Origin: Smittia aterrima
Taxonomy: Eukaryota > Arthropoda > Insecta > Diptera > Chironomidae
Reading direction: 5' to 3'
DNA length: 64,000 nucleotides
Assembly: GCA_033063855.1 (NCBI GenBank)
Contig: CP093830.1
Coordinates: 16,182,854 to 16,246,853, forward strand
Shown piece after piece: positions 11,983-24,310 of the stretch. Below the pieces are notes generated by a model, which was not told where the DNA came from, made no database searches, and saw only the letters and a list, made by a program, of their open reading frames with translations. The first letter of the stretch is position 1. Each line of letters begins with the position of its first letter. The position numbers and the translations under genes are program-made.

Positions 11983-12295
11983 ATGGCGTTCAACTTCTTC
12001 AAATCACTCATGCCAACTGTCAAGGCACAGGAGGAGGACCTCGTTGATCCACAAACTGAGTTGCGCGTAAGTGAAATTAAATAATTAGTGAACTTTAAAA
12101 ACCATGAAAATATTTTTTCAGGAAAAGTGTTCAACAGAACCGCACGCCGCTCATCTCTTGTCTCGTTATCAGGAGTGCAATACCCGAGTCAACTCTCGTT
12201 CCAAGACTACTGAGACTTGCACTGAGGAACTCTTTGACTACATGCACGCATTGGATCATTGCGTTACCAAAACTTTGTTTTCTCGTTTGAAGTAA
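11983..12295 (+). CDS. Cytochrome b-c1 complex subunit 6 (UQCRH, hinge protein)
   Basis: Small subunit of respiratory complex III on the intermembrane-space side, associated with cytochrome c1. Two exons (11983-12066, 12122-12295) give 85 residues. The N-terminal part has an acidic stretch (QEEDLVDPQTEL). The C-terminal part carries the four-cysteine hairpin: EKCSTEPHAAHLLSRYQEC and ETCTEELFDYMHALDHC. The family usually has a longer acidic run, so the acidic hinge is short here. The start is the first ATG in frame, just after a probable 5' UTR. AATAAA at 12345-12350. Confidence 0.95.
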
Positions 12296-12595
12296 ATCTT
12301 TGATTATCGGAATTTGTGTCTGGAACATTGTGCCATCAGCTTCCAATAAAACACAAGAGTTTAATGTAGAATAAATCTTAAATTTCAATTTATTTCGTTA
12401 ATAACAAAAAAAAAACAATAATTCTGTTCCGCTATTTGTCGAGAGTGATAGAGGATTACGACGAAGGATCACCACGAAACAATTTGGGAATAAATAAATT
12501 CAGAGTGAATGCTGAGTCAATACGCAATACAAAATAGCACGTTTAGTTATTGTTTTACAGTCAAAAGTAGCCTTATTGGAATGTCAGTATATTGA

Positions 12596-15500
12596 TTAAT
12601 TGCTTCCAACTTGCAAAACGTTGAAGCACACCTGACAAACTCTCACAGGTTTATTTATACCAAATTTTATGATAGGGACATCGTTATTTGAGCAACTCGA
12701 GCAAACCTGACGACCGCAGTGACGACAGTGATGTCGTCGCATGGTAAGTGAGAATTTGGTTGCGCATTCTTGACAAAAGTCCGATGAGCTCCAAGGTGCT
12801 TCGACGGCAAGTTCATCAAGCAAACGAGTAAGTAGCTGGTTAGTGGCTAGCTTATAGTTGAAAATCGATGATCCATCTTTGTTCTCTGCTCCAAGACAAG
12901 CTCCACTCTTTACAAGAACGCGACACAGTTGAGTCTCTCCTCGCATATAAGCGAGAAGCAATGGAGTATTGCCTTGAATATCTGGCTGATTGATAGGATA
13001 TTTTGGCATGCATTCGACGAAAAGTTCACAGATCGAGGCAGCCAAGTTATCTCGACCGCATCGACAAAGTTCATGCAAGGGACTACGTCCTTTCGCGTTT
13101 GGTAGCTCTGCATTAATTCTCGACTCTGTAAGAAGTTCCTTGACGACAGGCATCATTGATTCTCGCATGGCGATATGAAGTGCATTGTTTCCGTCAGCAT
13201 CAACCGCATCGTAATCGCATCCGTTTTGAATCAACGCTTGAACTGCGCCAAGACGACCTCGCTCAGCAGCAATATGCAGAGCAGTTTTCTGTGTAGCATC
13301 ACGATCATTCAATCTCGCACCAGCAAGGATTAAATTTCGAATCAACATTTCATTTTCTGATGATGCGGAAAGAATAAGCGGCGATACTTGATTAACATCA
13401 TGAACACGACTGTTAACGTCGACTTGAATCGACAGCAAGAAAAGAACGGACTCGAGGTCATCTTTCATTATCGCGAGATGTAAAAAGTTTCTTCCACGCG
13501 AATCCATTTGTTCAGCGGCGTTAGGCATCCGATCGAGAATTTTTTCAGCAGCTTTGTGATTACGAACAGCCAAAGCAGTAGCGAAAGGAGTATTTCCTGA
13601 CTTTTCACGAACTTTCAAATCAATTGAGGGGTGCTTGAGTAACATCGAGATGATTTCTTCGTGCTGGTTGTGAATAGCAACATGAAGAGGCGTTTTGTTG
13701 TCGACATCGAGAGAGTTAACATTAGCTCCATGTTCGATAAGAGTTTGAAGAACTCTAAATAATCCCCATTGACAGCAGAGATGTAGAGGCGATTCTCTTG
13801 TCGATGATGTCTCTGTAGCTCCATCAAGACCAGCTTGACGCGGTGAATCAAGATCGCAACCGCTTCTAATCAAGAAAATAGCGGCTAACTCATTATTCTC
13901 GTCGATCGAGCGATGAAGAAGCGTTTGGAGACATCCATCTGGTCCAGGAGACCAGCAATCAGTGTCAACTCCATGTTTGACAAGAACACTTGCGATATTC
14001 TCTTGTTCTGACTCCAAAGCACACCAAAGCGGGCAATCTCCTTTGTTGTTAGGAGCTGATAATGAAACCCCACGGGTACAAAGAGCTTCAACAACAGCCT
14101 CAAGTCGACAATGAATCGCCAACTGAAGTGGAGATTCTTGATCAGCAGTCAAAGCATTCATGTCAGCTCCTTGTTCGAGAAGGAAAATTGCAGTTTCTGG
14201 CGACTCTTTAATGATAGCTTGGTGAAGAAGTGTCAAGTCTTGACCATTTCTTGCATTAACATCCGCTCCGCCTTTGATGAGAAGGGGAACGAGATCATTA
14301 TGGCGCAAAGACATTGCAAGGCTCAATGGAGAATCTCCTGCAGTAGATTTCAAATTGAAATCTGGTTTCTCGTCTCCCTCTCCTGCGATATTTATATAAG
14401 CCACAAATGCTTCTACTACGCTCTTTGAATTATTCTCAATTGCAAAATGCAAGGCAGTTTTTTGATCTTGAACTCCAGATTGAACGTTTGGCGAAGCCCC
14501 ACACATTAACATTTTCGTAACGAGCTTTTCAAGCCCTTGTTGAGCCGCTAAATGAAGAGAAGTTAGACCTTCACGGTTCTTGAAATTCAAGTTTACATGG
14601 TCGCACATGAATAGAGCCGATTCTTCTGCTTCCGACTTGATAAGGAAATGCAATAAGTTGTCACCAGTATCGTTTTGAATTTCATTCGTTTCCGCTCCAT
14701 TATCAATCAACATCTTGACGATAGTAAAATCGTTAAATTTGGACGAAAGAAGTGCAAACTGTAAGGCACATTTGCCATCGTTAGTGATCACATTGAGATC
14801 CGTTTCCGGATTTTTCATGAGTTCATCAATCATATCGAGATGACCTGAGCTGATGGCGAGAAGAAGAGGTGAGTAACCTTTACTATTTTGCTTGTTGACG
14901 TCAACTTTCATAGCCAAAATCTTCTGACCGATATCAAGCATCTCTTTGTAAATTGCGTCCTCTGAGGTCTCACGAGAATACGTGCAGATATAATGCAAAG
15001 CAGTATCTTGACTTTCGTTTGTCGTCAGATTAACATCGCAATTATTTTCAAGTAGAAAGTTGGCTGCGAATCCATCGCCACGTTTGATCGCGTCAATTAG
15101 CAAAGTCGCGCCATCCGCGTTTCTCGCATTGACATCAGCTCCACCGGTTTGAACGAGAGTATTTGCAATCGCTGTGTGTTGTTCGATTAGAGCAAGTCCA
15201 AGCGGAAGATGACCCTGTGGTGATAAGCTGTTGACAATGTCCTGCGAAGCAATGAGAAGAATTATTAGTATTTGACATCAGTTTCACTCTCAGCATGTTT
15301 TCTCTCGCGTTTATAAAACGAGCGAGCTTGAAATGAGCGTCGAATGTGATACACACAGCAGAGAACGAAAACTGTTTTCACAAAAATCTTTCTTCAGTCG
15401 TATTTGAACAGTCGTTGATTGCAAGTCATATCGATGGGTAGTTGATAAGAACTCGAGGAATGAAAAATTATTGCGCATTCCATCGTATCAAGTGAAGATA

Positions 15501-18500
15501 AAAAACCAGAGTTTGAGTTCAAAAAAATTCCATCGACTTGCAAAAAAAGTTTAAATTTATTTTAAAAAATATAATTTGTCGCTCAACGAGAGAAGAAAAT
15601 TGTCAAGGATTGCGGGAAATTGTCAGACACCCACGTCAGCCCTTTAAATAATGTGAATCGGAGTTTCGCAAAACAAATAGAAGTATTAAGAAGTGTTGGC
15701 GCCGTTGAGATACATCAAAGAAGAACCAACGACATTTACAATGGAAGTTTCAGCGAGAATCACGTTTGGCATAGCGCTCGTGATATTTCTTATAGGTAAT
15801 TAATATTCCGGATGCTAAAGACATCTAAAAACGGCGTGGATCGTAAAATTGACTAGTTTCTTTGATCCGCTAACGTCGTCCCACTTTTATCGTCTTGCTT
15901 TCGGTAGTTGTGCAATTTTTCTCTCATCCAATTTCTCTTTCTCGCGTGGTCTTGTCATTGACCTGTTAAACTTGAAAATATTTCACGAGAGATCTCTTCT
16001 TAATTTATTGTTTTCTTTTGAGATGTTTTGCCATTTCTAATCGTGAGTTTAAATATTATCCACACGAGCGAAGTGAATAGAAATATTTTTTACCAAAAGA
16101 AAACAGTTATGATGTTTATTTAGAAAAAATGTTCCGTGGTGCGGCAAATTAATTTTAATGTTTGAAAATATTATTAACAACTGAAGTGTTCTGCTTAAAC
16201 GTGGCTGACGAGTTTGAATTCATCACAAGACCAAAAGTTGTGAATCATTTGGACGATGTCTCATAAAGATTCTCCGAAGACTCAAAAGGAAATCTCATTA
16301 AAAGCTGTCGACGACTTCTGGCGCATGTAACAGTCTGCAGACATCGATTGCATTAGACATAAGCAAGCACTTTCCCTTTGCAAGCACTTTCCACATCGCA
16401 TGCACATTTCTTAAGCAAAGCGGCCTTGTGACCTACAATCTACTAGCAATAAGACTAAAATATTTATACGACTCTAAGTAATCTTCCAATAAGTGTTTCG
16501 GCACATTTAAAAGTTGAGGCTGTGCAAACTGCTTAAGTGAATTTGGGTCTGAGTTTAAATATTTACATTTTTCTTCTTCTCAAATCGAAAACCGAACATT
16601 TTTTTAAAGCGAATGTTTTCATGTGAAAGACGGTTTGAATTTACTCTAAAAGCTTTAATTTAAATGGAAACTAATTTCATTGGAGTTTTTCCAATCGAAA
16701 TTGAATTTATGACGGAACCAGACAAATTTCTTCGGGCAAACATTTCCTTTCACTTGACTTAATAAACATTCAATTTTCTTATTTTTCCGGCGCGGTTTCC
16801 ACCGAGGTTTCGTTCGATGTGCTACAATGGGTTGAGGTTCAACAACCGACGCATTCTTTTATTTTACTGGCAACGATCCGCTCATCGAAATTAATTTAAA
16901 ACCGCAGAAAGTATCGTGAGAGCCATAAAGAACACGCGAATGGTCAACATGTGTTTCGCATTGGAACTAAAGAGCAAAGGGAATGATTCACATAAAAAAA
17001 AACTTTCGCGGAAAAACCGAGAAGTTTCTAATTTTTTTAATTGGAAAAAAATCTTTTTCATGTCGCATGTTCTGACCCGATTTAAAATTAAACGATGAGA
17101 TCACAAGTCACATCTTTGCAATCGACGTATTCTAATGATTAACTTCCCAAAGTATTTTCGGAAATGAACTTAGACTTAAATTTGGGGACGACATCGAGAT
17201 CAATGGCCATTTAAGAATTTTACTTTTGTAATTATTCAGTCCCGTTATGAATCATCATTGAATGAGAAGAAAGAACGCGCGCGAGCAGATGTGGCAAACG
17301 GTTTTACGCTCTGACGAATCACAGAATTACTCAAGTGAACTCTCAACCAAATTGATGTTTCACTGTTTGATAACAGACTTCCGCTTATTCACTAACTGCA
17401 CTTCATGTTGCACAAGTTATTAAGCGGATTAGTATTTGAATTATTTTTTAAATTAAGTTATAGCATAAATTTTCTTCTTTCAGATAAAACCGCAGTTGCC
17501 ATTAAGTGCTATGAGTGCACAGTACATCCAAAACGAACACAGAATGGGACTAGTTTTGATCGACTCTGTACAAAATTTGAAGATAATAAATTCTTTGAAG
17601 TCGATTGCCCCTACTCGACGATGTGCAAGAAAAGAGTTTATCGTTATCAATTAATAAATAAAGTGCAGGTATCGATTGAGCGTGGCTGTGCTGACCAGAA
17701 AAACGATAGCATGGTAACTTCGTCAGAGTTGATTGAATTAGAAAGTTTTAACTAACGTTTTCCTTCTCAGAATTATGTGCACAACAAGTGGGTGAAAGAA
17801 GTGACTGTTGACGAGCCTTATTTAGAAGGCTGCATTAAGAATAAAGATGATGAGTCAGAGTATTGTCACTGCCGAGGTGATCTCTGCAATTCAGCGCCAA
17901 AAATTGATTCCAAATCAACATTAAGTAACGGAGTTGACGCGATGGCCGTTTTGATTGTATTCAATCTAGTTAAATATTTTCGTAACATGGATTATTATTA
18001 AATGAGCGTAAGTGAGTTGAGAGAGAAGATAAGTCACAGTTCAATTAATTATAACAATGTTGACGAAATGCTTCATCTCAATCCAGATCATACTCAATTA
18101 GAATTTTGTAATTTGTTCGGTGGGAGACGAAAAATATTGTGATAAAACCAGAGCTGACGGCTTGGCATTGAAAAATTACGCCACGCTTTTTGTTTCAGAT
18201 GGTTTATGAAAGAAATTTACTTCAGAGTTTTCCCAACGTAAAGCTTCGAGAGACATTAGACTTGAGACTGAAAGCTTTCGTGCTTTGCGTTGACAGGGCT
18301 CTTGTTAGTTAAATATTGTAGTTTTATAAGCGTTAGAAATTCAATAAAAGATTAAAAGAAAAGTACTCACAGTTCCTTCATGTTCAACCAAACAGAGGAA
18401 AACAACATCTTCTCGTCTTAATCGAACAGCTGAATGAAGTGGATGTTTCGTTTTGGTTTTCAGCATTTTATACAGCAAAGCTCCTGACATATGAATAAAG

Positions 18501-19358
18501 TCTTGAGGAAGAAGTTCATCCCAATGTATCGAAATTATGGATGAGCAGTACTCGAGCAGATTGGCTGCTCCGACTTCTTCAGCGACGCAGTAGAAAGACA
18601 CACATGATCTGACGTTTACAGAAGATGTAAGGGCGCGTTCGCAAAGACCTGTGATAACGAAATGAATTCCGAGGAATGATAACGAGGTCAACGTAGCGGT
18701 AAATTATTTACTCACCCATTAAACCGCTTAGCTTGAACTTGTGCGCCGCACGAAGAAGACTCATCGACAACGAATCTTGCTGTTGTAAATCAACAATGTC
18801 CGTGTAGATCCTTAAAGAAGATAAGAAGGAAATTAGAAAAGGATTTAATATCCTAAAAATGTTATTTACCATCTTAATAACGCGTAGCCAGCTTCGGTAT
18901 CTAAATCAGACCAATCCAATTCACTCTCATCTGCTAACACATCCTCTCGCCATTCTTCGGATCTGAGATAAGAAGAATTAAAAATATTTTGGGTGGAACC
19001 AAAACAAAATTGTTGATTACTTACCGAGCTTGAAGAACAAATTTGTGAGCCGGAACGATCTTCTCTTTCAGTTTGATGTTAAGGTCTGAATAGGTTTTCC
19101 GCCCATAAAGTGATGCCACAACCATCACCAGTCTCGAATTGAAGCTAGAGTTGTCAGCAGCTGGATCATTGGTCGATTTTAAATCATCAAATTTTCTCTG
19201 TAACTCAACATAAGTTTTCTGTAACTTAGAATATTCATTCTTGAGAAGCTTTAGATGATTCTGAAGCTTTCCAGCGCTGTCGTTCGTATCTGAAAAGTTG
19301 TTCAGCATATTTAGAAACTGTTTAAGAGAGCAGAAATAATTAAAATACCTTCAATCAT
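12596..19358 (-). CDS. ANKFY1 / Rabankyrin-5, BTB-ankyrin-FYVE endosomal protein
   Basis: Rab5 effector that binds PI3P on early endosomes and acts in macropinocytosis and trafficking. Six minus-strand exons: 19358-19349, 19289-19025, 18962-18870, 18810-18716, 18648-18371 and 15241-12596. They join in phase to give about 1,128 residues (human is about 1,169). Order: an N-terminal coiled segment (KLQNHLKLLKNEYSKLQKTY), a BTB domain (YSDLNIKLKEKIVPAHKFVL), a BACK-like helical part with IHWDELLPQDF, about 20 ankyrin repeats in the last exon, and a C-terminal FYVE finger (SLTMRRHHCRHCGRQVC, carrying the R(R/K)HHCR lipid-binding motif). The 10-nt first coding exon is inferred from phase and splice signals; translation could instead start at 19308 by reading through. 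Intron 5 (15242-18370) contains the Ly6 gene on the opposite strand. Confidence 0.94.
15741..18001 (+). CDS. Ly6/uPAR-type three-finger protein, nested in ANKFY1 intron
   Basis: Three exons (15741-15795, 17484-17713, 17771-18001) join in phase to give 171 residues. Exon 1 encodes only a signal peptide (MEVSARITFGIALVIFLI). The mature part starts at KCYECTV, the classic first Cys pair of a three-finger fold, and ends with CHCRGDLCNSAP, the family's terminal C-x-C...DLCN signature. A weakly hydrophobic tail (AMAVLIVFNLVKYF) follows; together with a small-residue region before it, this suggests GPI anchoring. Insect relatives act at septate junctions or tune ion channels; I cannot assign an orthologue. 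The whole gene lies in one intron of ANKFY1 on the opposite strand. Its AATAAA (18343-18348) sits just short of ANKFY1 exon 5. Confidence 0.9.
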
Positions 19359-19430
19359 TTTAAAATATCACTTCGCTTCTTTATTCTCTGCATCGATTTT
19401 TGAACAAATCCGTTAAATGTGAATCTTTTT

Positions 19431-20301
19431 TTAGTTTAATTTCATGCAGCTTTCGGTTCCAGTATATTCGGGAAGACTAAGTTGATATTTCTCAGCCAAT
19501 CGATTTGGGACGAACCTACCCCCGAGATAATGAATTCCTTTAAAGTGTTTAGAGCAAAGTTTGGGTGCTGAAAATATAATTTGTCGAATGAATAAAAATA
19601 ACTCGTTCGACTCGTTAACTAACCGGTCAATGAAATCAACATTTTTGGCTTTAAAGACTTTTCTCCTTCACCAGGACCAGCCTCAACGTTCCAGCCTGAA
19701 GGGATATCGATTGAAACTACAGGAACGTCTGCGTCAGTCATCAGCTTCATGATATCTTTAAAATTCTCTCGAACTGGTGGCTTGAAACTGAACCCAAATA
19801 GTCCATCAACAATTAAACGATTCTTCGTTACTGTAAGAATATCGGGACAGGCATCAAGGAATGGAATGTCCATCATCATGCATTGTTGAACCAAATTATT
19901 GAAGAGCAGCTTATCAGTTCGTTTCGGGTAGTAGATGAACGGTTTGAACTTCATCAGAGATAAATGTCTCGCTGCGACGAGAGCATCGCCACCTTAGATG
20001 AAAATCATTGAAATAACTTTCATAACTTTAATTTATTGAAATTACCATTGTTTCCTGGTCCAGCTACTACAAGGATCTCGTTTTTAGATCCTCCTTCAAC
20101 TGGAAACTCCTTCGCGATTGCATGAGCACAAGCCAAACCAGCAAGTTCCATAAGTTGAGAAACCTCAAATTTGTATTCATAAAATAGTTCTTGATCGATA
20201 TTCGTTGCCATCTCCTGATTTAAGAGCTTTATTCCACCCATTTTCGATAGATTTCTTACGGTACTTCCTGTATTTTTAAATTTGCGTAGAATTTGTAGCA
20301 T
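19431..20301 (-). CDS. NAXE, NAD(P)HX epimerase (YjeF_N family)
   Basis: Repairs damaged cofactors by interconverting the R and S forms of NADHX and NADPHX, so the S-specific dehydratase can restore NAD(P)H. Three minus-strand exons (20301-20046, 19992-19624, 19567-19431) give 253 residues. The first ~20 residues are basic with no acidic residue (MLQILRKFKNTGSTVRNLSK), suggesting mitochondrial targeting. Family motifs: LLNQEMATNID, LMELAGLACAHAIAKEF, VVAGPGNNGGDALVAARHL (split by intron 1), LIVDGLFGFSF and VVSIDIPSGWNVEAG. The C-terminus reads HYLGGRFVPNRLAEKY, as in orthologues. The minus-strand AATAAA at 19380-19385 lies only 22 bp from the ANKFY1 start codon, so its 3' UTR probably runs into the ANKFY1 5' UTR. 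Confidence 0.95.
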
Positions 20302-20448
20302 CGAAAATTACGTACTTTCGGCGAAAACGTAAACAAACTGGGTTAACACAGACACAATTATTTTAGTGTTAGTTAACTATGTTTAAAAATTAAGTTTTTT
20401 ACTTTGGAAACTTAAAGTTTATTGAATCTTCATTGGCAATTTTCTTTC

Positions 20449-21014
20449 TTAGCCTCTCAACGCAACTGGAAGATGAACTGATGAGAAATTAACGACTCCA
20501 GTGCCTTGTCTCACAGAATCTTGCAGCTGAAGATGTTCATACCAGCGACATAAATTAACAAACTGGGCTTTGTCTTGTGGGGATAAGTTCTTCATCGTCT
20601 CAGCGATTGTGTAGAAAACGACCAGATCAGCTATCGAAATGTTTTGCCCAACAAAGTAAGATTTTGTTTCGAGATAGGAATTGAGTTCGGAACACGCCGT
20701 TACTGCCAACAAACAGAAAATTATGAATTAAATCATCACGATTAATTAAATTATCTACCTTTGTCACGCTTTGAAGTTGAATTGCTTCTGATGAAAAGAT
20801 TCGAGTAATCAAAGAATTGTTTAGTAAGGAAATAATCCTCCGAAGTTTTATGTTCAGCGACGACCGAATGAAAATGATTCAATATTGTTGAAAATCCCAC
20901 TGCTTTGTCTTCTCCTGTTGTCTTCATTTGAATGATGTTGTCATCGGTGGTGTAGCTGATCTTACCAACGGGTACTTTTAAGTACTTTGCAATTTTCTTG
21001 ATTTCAATTTCCAT
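20449..21014 (-). CDS. AIMP3: AIMP3 (EEF1E1/p18), multi-tRNA-synthetase complex subunit
   Basis: Scaffold subunit of the aminoacyl-tRNA synthetase complex that binds MetRS; vertebrate homologues also act in DNA-damage signalling. Two minus-strand exons (21014-20759, 20702-20449) give 169 residues. The N-terminal half is a reduced GST-N-like region (MEIEIKKIAKYLKVPVGKIS). The C-terminal half is a GST-C fold with the characteristic SYFVGQNISIADLVVFYTI (N-cap box and Asp) and a Trp-containing CRWYEHLQ. Length agrees with the family. No in-frame ATG lies upstream of 21014. It is head-to-head with PPCS. Confidence 0.9.
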
Positions 21015-21184
21015 TCTTTTAAAAATTCTGTATTTTTTTTTCTGATGATGCAAAATGATGATGCAAAAAGTGGAAATGAAGCAGTTAATCGAAGAAAAAA
21101 AGTTCTCAACTCAAAAAAGTGTTCTCGCTGAAATTTCTTTTTTTAATTTGTTTGTGTTTTGATTCGTGAGCACGAAAGTTTGCA
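21015..21184. promoter_or_regulatory. 170-bp bidirectional intergenic region (AIMP3 / PPCS)
   Basis: The start codons of AIMP3 (minus) and PPCS (plus) are 170 bp apart. The interval is rich in A and T runs and includes a small direct repeat of GATGATGCAAA near 21044-21066. No TATA element is evident. A shared housekeeping promoter is inferred from the geometry. Confidence 0.5.
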
Positions 21185-22120
21185 ATGGGCTCCTGGGAAG
21201 AATTTTACGCAACACATCTGCCGCCTTCGGATTTCGAAGACAACAGGCAACTTTTAAAGCAATTTTGTGAGAGACACCTTGCTGATAACAACCAGAATAT
21301 AGTTTTGATAACATCAGGCGGAACTATTGCTCCTCTCGAGCATAACACCGTAAGGTTTGTGGACAACTTCAGCGCTGGATCTCGCGGATCGTCATCAGCA
21401 GAATATTTCCTTGAGCATGGATACGCCGTGATCTTTATGTTCCGAACAAAGAGCTTAGAACCATTCACACGGCACTTCAGCGGACAGCAATTCCTTGACA
21501 TGCTTGACATAAACGAGAATGGAGAAAACTCATCCATCAGTGTGCGCCCAGATTCCGTTGACGTGCTTCTTCCTATTTTACAACGATACAAGGCTGCCCA
21601 GGAATCGAATCGACTGCTTTATGTCAACTTTACGAGTGTTAGCGATTATTTATGGCTACTACGAGCGGCATGTGAATGTTTGGCACCTTTCGAAAAGAGA
21701 TCTGTTCTGTATCTCGCTGCTGCAGTTTCCGATTTCTACGTTCCCGAGGAAGACATGCCTAAGCATAAGATCCAAAGTACTGGAGCTCCAAAGATCTCGC
21801 TTGAGCTTGTGCCGAAAATTCTGAAACCTCTCGTATCTTCTTGGGTTCCCAAGAGCTTTGTTGTTAGTTTTAAGCTTGAAACTGATGATTCGCTACTGAT
21901 TGCGAAATCACGTGAAGCTTTGCTCAAGTACAACCACAAGCTAGTCGTTGCAAATATTCTTCAAACAAGAAGAAATCGAGTGGTGATAGTTTCACCCTCC
22001 GCCTCGCATGAAATCACTTTGTCAAAGGAACAAGCTCATACTGGATTAGAAATTGAAGAACCTCTCGTAACGGAAATCATCAGACGACACGAGGAATATC
22101 AAATTGCTTCCGATCAATGA
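21185..22120 (+). CDS. Phosphopantothenate-cysteine ligase (PPCS)
   Basis: Second step after pantothenate kinase in coenzyme A synthesis: joins cysteine to 4'-phosphopantothenate using a nucleotide. Intronless, 311 residues, close to the human enzyme. Eukaryotic monofunctional PPCS motifs: VLITSGGTIAPLEHNTVRF with DNFSAGSRGSSSAEYFL (nucleotide-binding loop), GYAVIFMFR, VLYLAAAVSDFY, SFKLETDD and a late VANILQTRRNRV. The bacterial flavin decarboxylase (CoaC) half is absent, as expected in animals. The start at 21185 gives the usual short N-terminus. Confidence 0.96.
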   Translation: MGSWEEFYATHLPPSDFEDNRQLLKQFCERHLADNNQNIVLITSGGTIAPLEHNTVRFVDNFSAGSRGSSSAEYFLEHGYAVIFMFRTKSLEPFTRHFSGQQFLDMLDINENGENSSISVRPDSVDVLLPILQRYKAAQESNRLLYVNFTSVSDYLWLLRAACECLAPFEKRSVLYLAAAVSDFYVPEEDMPKHKIQSTGAPKISLELVPKILKPLVSSWVPKSFVVSFKLETDDSLLIAKSREALLKYNHKLVVANILQTRRNRVVIVSPSASHEITLSKEQAHTGLEIEEPLVTEIIRRHEEYQIASDQ

Positions 22121-24310
22121 CATTTCGATGTACGGCAGCGGCCAAGCTTTCAAGTCGACTGTCCGACCCAAAAACCTCATTTCTGCAAGTTATTGAACCC
22201 CAAAGGATTTTCCAGCCGCAAATATTCGTAAGTTGTTCATCATAAATTTCATTCCTCACCGGAAAAGCCTCGGAAAAACCATATTTTCACAGTTATATAC
22301 ATAATTGGGTCATTTTCACACGCAGAAGACTTTTGAAAAAATATTCCTTTGAGTTGAGAGATCCTTGAGAATAATCCGACATCCTATTTTTTTTTCTTGT
22401 TGATTCCGCGATGTCTACTTCAAGAAACAGTTGTTTAATTCCCCACAGAGCTTCAGTTTGAAGCTGTTTTAGACTAAGCGAATGTTAAATAATTCAACGC
22501 TTGATTGATGATCCAATTTTCACTTCTCGGTGCTCTAGGGCTTTGCTTGCTCTTGTTTACGATGGCACGTCTGAATCCTCCAATGATCCAATAGCCATGA
22601 TTGTGCAGACGTGAAATCGATTCAAGAGATTCAATTTCCTTATTTGGTTATACATTTTCCGATAAGCAAAAAGTAATTAGATTTTACTGCGATGCAAGAA
22701 GATTGTTCAATAAACTTGAAATTCTCTTTATCAAGAAACTCCACGTTAACAAAAGTAGAAACCGAACAAGTGTAGTAGACGAGAGAAATTAATGAGCTTA
22801 ACTAGATATCATTGTGACAGACGATTGTAGTAGATGTTTCTTCTTCATTATTCAAGATCCTAAACTATTCATTCAGCAAACTAGGCTTCAGCCTCAAACA
22901 AAACCTTTTTCACTTTTCGAAAATACGAATATTCTCATGATGTCGCATTTTGTGAAACATGAAAATGAATTCTAAATGAAACTTTTAAAGACTTTTCTTG
23001 CTCCAAATATTTTTCCTCTTCTCGCTCCTTCGATGTCAAACTAATAAGAATTTCCGTAGATGAAGAAAATAATATCAAATGAGAAAAGTTTTACAATGTA
23101 AGAGGGAAGTTGAAAAGCAATTTGTAATCCACATCCGAAAACATATCGCACGATGATTCGCCCGGACCAAAGTTTAGCCGCACGTTACGATAACTCAAAG
23201 AATAAGAAGAAGGAGTAAAGTCATTTCAAGCTTTAGCGCTTTTCCTTATCGCACACTTAATTCAGTTCGAGCGCTTCTCGTAAATATATTTTTTGACGGC
23301 GACTTAATAGAAGTTTTATCGACTCGATAATTGGCTGCAAAACATGAAACAATTCTGTGTCAAAAGTATGATTGCGATTGATTAAACGGAAAAAGGATTT
23401 CAGTGTCTGTTGCTTCAGACAGGAAAGTGAAATAAATTTTTATTGTGAAGAAGATTTGAGTTCAGATGAAAGTTAACGAAATTTTTGAGATGAAAACTTG
23501 TGATGAATGCTGAAGGCAAGGTCAAGATATGAAAAAACAGAGTTTAATCTATTGTGAAAAGAAAATCTCTTTGACCGTGAGGAAATCTTTATGCTAATGA
23601 TGAGCATACCCTACAAAAGGAAAACTTCTAATTCTCATTTGGTGAATGGAAAAGCTTCACGGATTTGTATCTGGAAATTATTCATGCCAATGATGGTGCT
23701 CAAAAATAGAACGTTTTTCTGTTTTTCATTTTAGATTTTGAAAAGAAGGATTGGACTCTACGTACAAGAAAAGCTAAGTTCTAAATGAAAGCCTATGATT
23801 GGAAAATTTTCTAAGTTTGGCACTATAGTATCGATTATTGAATGTCGTTGAAACAAAACCGTAGGACTGTTGTAATCAAGGAAATATTTAATTGGTGGAA
23901 TAATAAAAAGAAATATATTTATTGGAAATGGGAATATCAAATGAGTTTTATTTCTTGAGTGGCAGATCATCGTCTTGAATTCTCTGATTTGATTTGTTAA
24001 ATTGTGTTAATATTAAGTTATAATATTATTACCACATATTATAATTTTGATATTCTCAAGTCTAACTGTCGAAACAAAGTAAAGAATTTTCGTTTATGAG
24101 CTGACAAAACCAAAATCGTAAAAAAGCAATTTATTCTTAACTTCAACGTTTAAAAGGAGCGGGAATTCAAATGTGTTTTTTTTTAAATTAAAACAGCGCT
24201 ATCTGGTGGATATTTAAAAGATATTGCGTTGTAAAAGCGTAGGAAGACTGTATCCACTCGTATTTTAAATATCCTTTCAATTTCAATTGTGATTTTTAGT
24301 TTTTAAAGCA
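22121..24310. other. Intergenic, 2.2 kb, no gene seen
   Basis: PPCS 3' UTR followed by AT-rich spacer. Open frames here (22601-22792; 23758-23970 minus) are short and featureless. The last ~150 bp should hold the promoter of the PHD protein. I see no RNA gene or repeat that I can support. Confidence 0.6.

Noticed and set aside
12910..14428. Several 60-105 codon frames inside the last ANKFY1 exon, on both strands
   Set aside because: Shadows of the ankyrin-repeat exon in other frames.
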